Source: Lineus longissimus (Eukaryota > Nemertea > Pilidiophora > Heteronemertea > Lineidae). From it: a stretch of 64,000 nucleotides of DNA. Numbering within the stretch: position 1 is the stretch's first letter; each line of letters opens with the position of its first letter. The DNA is taken from positions 15,810,001 through 15,874,000 of the forward strand of contig NC_088321.1 in assembly GCF_910592395.1 (NCBI RefSeq), given 5' to 3'. Both the position numbers and the translations under genes were made by a program. Shown here piece by piece: positions 59,120-64,000 of this stretch. The notes beneath the pieces are model-generated. The model saw nothing but the letters and a program-made list of their open reading frames with translations, was not told the DNA's origin and did no database searches.

Positions 59120-62100
59120 CTGGAAAATAATTTTTAGTTAGGTCTATTGTCAGTTTAGGCCCTGCCATCGGCAGTTTATCAGAGAGGCATTATATTCAAC
59201 TGGACTATCACCCCAATACCCATCCTCCTTGGGCACCAGGAGCGCCAATCCTTTTGGCTTGGTGTTATGTCCGTTAAAGCAGTACCTACAATCTCCAAGC
59301 CTCGCCATTGGTAGTGGATGCTTATTGATACTCGCACCGTTTACTGACTCTGCTCCAAATTAGCCTACATACTTTATCTACGGAGCAAATGCTATCCTCT
59401 CATTGGGAGATTGCTGTATACCTACTGTAGATATACTCCGGCAGAAACTTCATGTACCATATCAAATATCAGGGAACTTCCGCTCTAGTGGTGCCGCCTG
59501 TTGTTTGATCACAGAACTGTCGCATGGTGGTAATGCGCATGCGTTGGCATTAGTTCATGGTGATCGAAGAACTGAAATAGGGACAAAATATCGTGCTTCA
59601 GAATAAAAACAACAGTCAAAATATCATACTATTAAAATTAAGAGCTACGGTACACGTTTGACATGGAACTCAAAGCAAGACAAATGAAATCACACTGGTC
59701 AAAGTCAGGTCATCATTACCACCTGCATGGCCATGCGTGCAAGTTTTAGGTACATCGCCGGGTAGCGTTGACACCATCACCATCCAATGATTGTCTCTTA
59801 GCAGAGAGCCTCTCTGATACCTGTCAGATAATCTACGGATTTAACTATATTTTGAGTTGGTTTTCACTGACTCAAAAGCAGTATGTTTATGTATTGAGTA
59901 AAAGCTCAATTGTTATTCATAACATTTATCAACCATATGTTGTGTTGTTGTGCATAACAGGTGTCGCGAAACACTTAAATGGGACGTTTTCGATCCATCT
60001 ATGGATTCTGTGTTGATATAGTGGTCATGGTGTGCATTGTACATGCTGGGATCTAAAAGGGACAATTTAGACGTGGGGATTAGGTGGTTGGATGATGATA
60101 CCCCTAATTGCCACTATGCGCCGGCACATTTTGTGTCAAAGAATGCTAGTACTCGAGCAAGGAGGCCTGAGGGTACATTCTGTTTTTTGAATCAACAGCA
60201 ATAGAAAGATATTTTCTACAGCTGAAGCAGTGAGCTAGACTTGCTAAATGGTTACTTTGGTTACAAGGAAAATGAACCAGTTGAACCAATGAACCACCCA
60301 ACTTTTTGTGTAGGATTTTACCTCATGAGCGCACCGGCATGCGAAAATAGCAGCTCAACAACCCCTCCCCATCGACTGACAATCCTCCCTCTCCTCATCT
60401 TCTCGACTGATACTCGACTCGTTTGAGCTCTTATTCTTAGGTGCCTGTAGGAGAGCATACTGAGGAAGCTGTCACGAGTGCGGGGTGCAATGTATTCAGC
60501 AAACGCGTATACACAACATGTGGCATCAATATAACACAGGAAGTGCCTCTTCATTTTCCACTCAAGAATCTCATATTCTCACAAAAAATAGCAACTAAAA
60601 CAACAAGAAAGTCTTTCACTTACCTTAAACAAAAAATAAACAAAAAAAAACAAAAGCAACAAATGAAAGGGAATGTTCCAGAGATGTGTTATTCAGCCTA
60701 ATCCTATGATGGCCGACTTGGGTGACTAATGGAGTAAAATCCTAAAATCAGCATCATATTAATTCATATAACTGCGCACGCAGTGAATAATGCATTAGCT
60801 GTGTATAGAAGCCATGCACAGGCCTATTTCGAGAAGCCTATTTGCATACCCCGGCAGATGGTGAAACTGTTTGGTAATGTTCTTGCGAAACTGGTATGCG
60901 CATTGGGTCTGCAGTCAGCGTTGCCAGTGCTTGGTGCGACATCTGGTGAAGCCTGTAGGAACGCGGGCTTTACATCATGTTAAAGGCAGAGAAGGGCGAA
61001 GATTTGAAAGGTGATTCCCCTGATCGCCAACATGCGTTGTCACTTGTAGCTTCTCGCGCAGGAACACGGGGTTTACTTCATGTGAAGGCAGAGAAGGGTG
61101 CGAGAATTAGGTAGTGACCTGATCGCCAATATGCGTGGCCACTTTTAACATCACTTGCTGGTGATCTGTCAACAAATGCGGAAGGTACCGGCTCCCGCCA
61201 TAAAAAATGCATTTCCTTGGTTTTAAAGCGTGCGAATTGCTTTAGGATTTCAGATTTTGGCCATGCCACAATTGTAGTGCTATGGTCAACCCTTAAAACT
61301 AAATACTAGTAACATTCTTCTGCTAGTTTGTCACGTTTCTAATTTATTAACATGGTAGAACTATTGAGTTGATCATTCCTCTTGGAACAACTAGCCCTAA
61401 TGTCGTTAGCTTCCAAGTATATATAGACTAGACGTCACGCCCCATTGGGGCCTGTGCTGACAAACGGGCCTTTCTCACCCGATGAGCTCACATGAATATC
61501 AATGAGTATATCACGAAAAGACTAGCGTTCAACAAAGAATATCCTATCGCATCAAATAGTATTCGTATTTAAATAAGACATTTTGGCCAGTAGGTATAGG
61601 CCTATTTTGAATGGTATCTTCAAACGAAATGCCAGAGGTAAAGTCCATCATGCATTAGACGATATACGTATAGTAAACATGTTTATGAAAATGTGGAAGA
61701 CTTTCATTGATGTGTTGGAACCTTTTTTGGTGGTGATTTCTTGGTAGTTCTGATTTAGGAACAACTTTGCGGGAGCTGGAGTCAAAAGACCGAAGTTGGC
61801 ACTGTATAAGGCCATTAACGATCGTTGTTACGCAGAGACCTGATCTATGGACCAAGAGCAGAGGAAATATCAACCACATACAAGGTGTTATTCTTGAAAT
61901 AAGTGGATGATGATGTTATTCTTTGTGGATGACTTCGACGTAGATAACCTTTCCGAACCTTCATGCCGATAGGGTTTGGCAGGATCAAGAAGACAAAGTT
62001 GCCACTTTGAGGTCAACAGTGCATATGTAGACGAAATTACCACGGAAATAAGTGTATAGGATGTTGATGTACTTTTTGTGTGGGGGACTTTTATGTAGAT

Positions 62101-62667
62101 GACACGTTGAAACCTTAAATGGATGACTACCTTCGGTCTACAAGCAGAATTGCAATAGGTGGAATATAACAAAAAGGTAAGCAATTTAAAATAGTGATAA
62201 CAATAATGGTGTTTAGCGCTTCACTGACCAGGTCTTGTACCAAAGCACCCCAAAGTAACTGTCACCATGGTTACTTTTATAAGCCTCCACCGAGGCACTC
62301 GGAGGTATCAAGTGGCTGTCATAATTTCAGCGCTCAGGTAGTAATTTGAGGCATAGATAGACCCATGGATTGAGAGTCGAACACCATCACCAGTCAGCCA
62401 GCGTGTTCCACTTGTTCAGCTTCTAGACAATACCTTAACGTTTCAAGACTGTTTTCTCAAAGTTACGGTAATAGTTGTCATATTGTGAGAAATTCGCAAC
62501 TGAATGACCAACAGCTTCATGTGCATTTCCTCGAGTATACATGCTGCCAAAATGTGCTCAATCCAGCATGCAATGATGTTAGCTCGTAAAGGCTGATTAC
62601 CGAGGAGGTAATCTGAATGACATCTTCATCAAATCCCCCCTGTATTACAAGTTCATTTGTTTTTCAG
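59120..62667. other. Region between divergent PY-motif genes
   Basis: No convincing exon. It includes an inverted relative of the 2.4-kb SINE-like repeat (about 59280-59420), a duplicated block at 60948-61165 and decayed repeats at 61690-62110. The missing 5' exons of the minus-strand PPxY gene and the leader exon of the plus-strand gene should lie here. Confidence 0.4.
60948..61165 (+). repeat. Tandem duplication, about 115 bp
   Basis: Two copies share gcaggaacacggg/gtaggaacgcggg, ctttacatcatgtt/tttacttcatgtg, aaggcagagaaggg, cctgatcgccaa and atgcgt. Confidence 0.75.
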
Positions 62668-62676
62668 AAGGTAATC

Positions 62677-63813
62677 ATGCCAGTGCCACTCCAAGGCCAA
62701 GGTCATCCATCGACCCCAAGGACACCAGGTCAAGGTTATGGAAATCTACCATTGTATGAAGAAACACTTCAGCTGCAGCCGACGAACCTACCCGGAGCCG
62801 TGTATAGGGACCCGTACACGCCACTCGACATCCCCGGACCTCCTCCATCATACTACAGCGTCTTTCCTGAATCGTCTGCCTCAAACCCGGTACCACCTGT
62901 CGAAATCCCACCTGTAGACCACGAGACAGCAGTTCCACCTTACCCGGGAACCCCTCCGGGGCAAATCTCGGAGCATGTTTCCGGACTGATGGGACACCCG
63001 CCGGCCTACACGTATATGTCAGATCCGGGCCACCACATCCCACCCTATCCTCTCACTCCTACTGCACATGTTCCAGCATACGCAACGGCTGTGGCAAACT
63101 ATTCAAACTCGGTGCACCCGTTGTCAAGAAGATTTCCTATTGCCAATCCCGCGAAACCTCACCAGATCTCGCCAGCAGAAAGTGACTCTGACCTGAGCTC
63201 AATTACGGAGGATACTACACCAAGAGTTACTGATGTAGATGGATATTTGCTCCGGCGACGCCGAGAACCTCAGGAGCTCCCACCCTTGCCTGTCATAGTT
63301 CAGAAGCTCATCCGAGTGGGGACGCTTTTCTCCTTTGGACTCGTCATAATAGGTGGTTTGGAAATTAGGTACGAGACTCATGTTCGCGTAATCGGTGCCG
63401 GCATCTGGTGTGGCTTGTGCGCACTAATAGCCCTGGTGGCCTGCCACGACCCCAGGAAACGTTACCGAGACGACACGCGGATAACCTCATACGTCATATT
63501 CAACCTAATCGCCATCTTTGCCGGCATGTTTGTTATTGGGTGGTACGGATTCGGTCTAGCTCTAGCGAATTCATACAACAAAAACTGTAGGTTTGAAGGC
63601 GAAGAAATCTCCAACTGTTCTGCCGTTGATAAAGATTGGATACCTCGAAACACCGCTGAGTTAAGAGCCCGGTTTATTCTGCAATCTTTTGGCATATTTT
63701 TATCTTTTATGATTGTTTTTATCCTCATTGCCAATTGGCACAAAACAAAACATCTGCCGGGATTGGTTCAACCTTTCAATGCCAACATGTCTACAAGGCC
63801 TTCGACCGCATAA
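62677..63813 (+). CDS. Four-pass PY-rich membrane protein, CD20-like
   Basis: A single open coding exon of 378 residues starts at ATG 62677, ten bases after a ttttcag acceptor at 62667, so a non-coding leader exon is likely upstream. An earlier in-frame ATG at 62617 would lie in the intron. Residues 1-200 are a Pro/Tyr-rich cytosolic tail with LPLYEE (24-29), PPSY (57-60) and PPAY (108-111), followed by the RRRR basic stop at 193-196. Predicted spans are at about 211-229, 237-256, 272-295 and 333-353. The 3-4 loop holds Cys304 and Cys314 and an NCS sequon. GAGIWCGLCALIALVA recalls MS4A-type TM2, so a CD20-like protein is proposed. It is only loosely like A, B and C. The stop is TAA. Confidence 0.75.
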   Translation: MPVPLQGQGHPSTPRTPGQGYGNLPLYEETLQLQPTNLPGAVYRDPYTPLDIPGPPPSYYSVFPESSASNPVPPVEIPPVDHETAVPPYPGTPPGQISEHVSGLMGHPPAYTYMSDPGHHIPPYPLTPTAHVPAYATAVANYSNSVHPLSRRFPIANPAKPHQISPAESDSDLSSITEDTTPRVTDVDGYLLRRRREPQELPPLPVIVQKLIRVGTLFSFGLVIIGGLEIRYETHVRVIGAGIWCGLCALIALVACHDPRKRYRDDTRITSYVIFNLIAIFAGMFVIGWYGFGLALANSYNKNCRFEGEEISNCSAVDKDWIPRNTAELRARFILQSFGIFLSFMIVFILIANWHKTKHLPGLVQPFNANMSTRPSTA

Positions 63814-64000
63814 TGATGATGATGATGATGGAAATTGGTCAACCCGACCTGTAAGACTGCCGCGGTTAAGACTGGTTTGACCAGAGGAGTCTCATTGGAC
63901 GCCATAACTTAGTGTGCACGTGCGCATACTGTATGGCCTGATCATACGCGTAGGTGTTGTATCGTGTCGTATCGTATCGTATCGTATTGTATTGTATCGC
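63814..64000 (+). repeat. 3' flank with microsatellites
   Basis: (ATG)n follows the stop at about 63812-63830. A pentanucleotide (GTATC)n array begins near 63957 and runs off the window end. Confidence 0.8.

Noticed and set aside
60318-60554. Upstream exon of the single-pass PPxY gene
   Set aside because: It ends in a phase-compatible donor (ATGAG then GTAAAA), but the peptide lacks a signal sequence or ordered cysteines and the donor is weak. Kept only as a remark.
62617-62676. Earlier start codon for the PY-rich four-pass protein
   Set aside because: These 20 codons lie across a good ttttcag acceptor. The ATG at 62677 follows it directly and begins the Pro-rich tail.

Overview
The window is eukaryotic nuclear DNA from a marine-type invertebrate animal. 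It has long AT-rich introns, GT-AG splice sites, many short inverted-repeat transposons, tRNA-headed SINEs and non-LTR retrotransposon pieces. The gene content is an insect-Ebony-like synthetase, CD20/MS4A-like four-pass proteins, and a Death-domain protein resembling DTHD1. Together with a visible excess of AGGCCT/TAGGCCTA, it suits a non-vertebrate deuterostome such as an echinoderm, hemichordate or amphioxus. A spiralian cannot be excluded. I assign no species.

Layout, left to right. At 0.7-3 kb on the minus strand there are two look-alike signal-peptide first exons (67 coding bases each, both ending in phase 1). One heads a small secreted-protein model of three exons (1750-2971). From 4.5 to 15.5 kb, three tandem minus-strand paralogs (A, B, C) encode four-pass proteins with Pro/Gln/Tyr-rich cytoplasmic tails carrying PY-type motifs. 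Each has the same small phase-0 exon (48, 48 and 54 bases) between TM3 and TM4. From 18.5 to 22.6 kb (perhaps to 24.2 kb) lies a four-exon minus-strand gene for an Ebony-like adenylation / carrier / GNAT-like protein of 859 residues. From 24 to 38 kb I see no convincing coding gene. That stretch is packed with repeats, including an 826-bp foldback element nested inside a smaller pogo-like element.

From 38.0 to 54.3 kb an 18-exon plus-strand gene encodes a 1094-residue ZU5-like / Death-domain protein. All exon phases chain. Its fifth intron holds a 5'-truncated, frameshifted, RNase H-bearing LINE flanked by a 10-bp target duplication. At 58.3-59.1 kb (minus) are the last two exons of a single-pass protein with PPxY motifs, next to a decayed copy of one exon. 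At 62.7-63.8 kb (plus) is a one-exon four-pass protein with a long PY-rich N-terminal tail. A lone signal-sequence-like exon sits at 56.6 kb.

Functional theme: five membrane proteins in one window carry proline-tyrosine (WW-domain ligand) motifs in their predicted cytosolic tails. This would fit ubiquitin-dependent trafficking by NEDD4-type ligases, which is an inference. The Ebony-like enzyme would join beta-alanine to a biogenic amine. Exon models were built by hand from splice signals and reading-frame phase. No transcript or database evidence was available.
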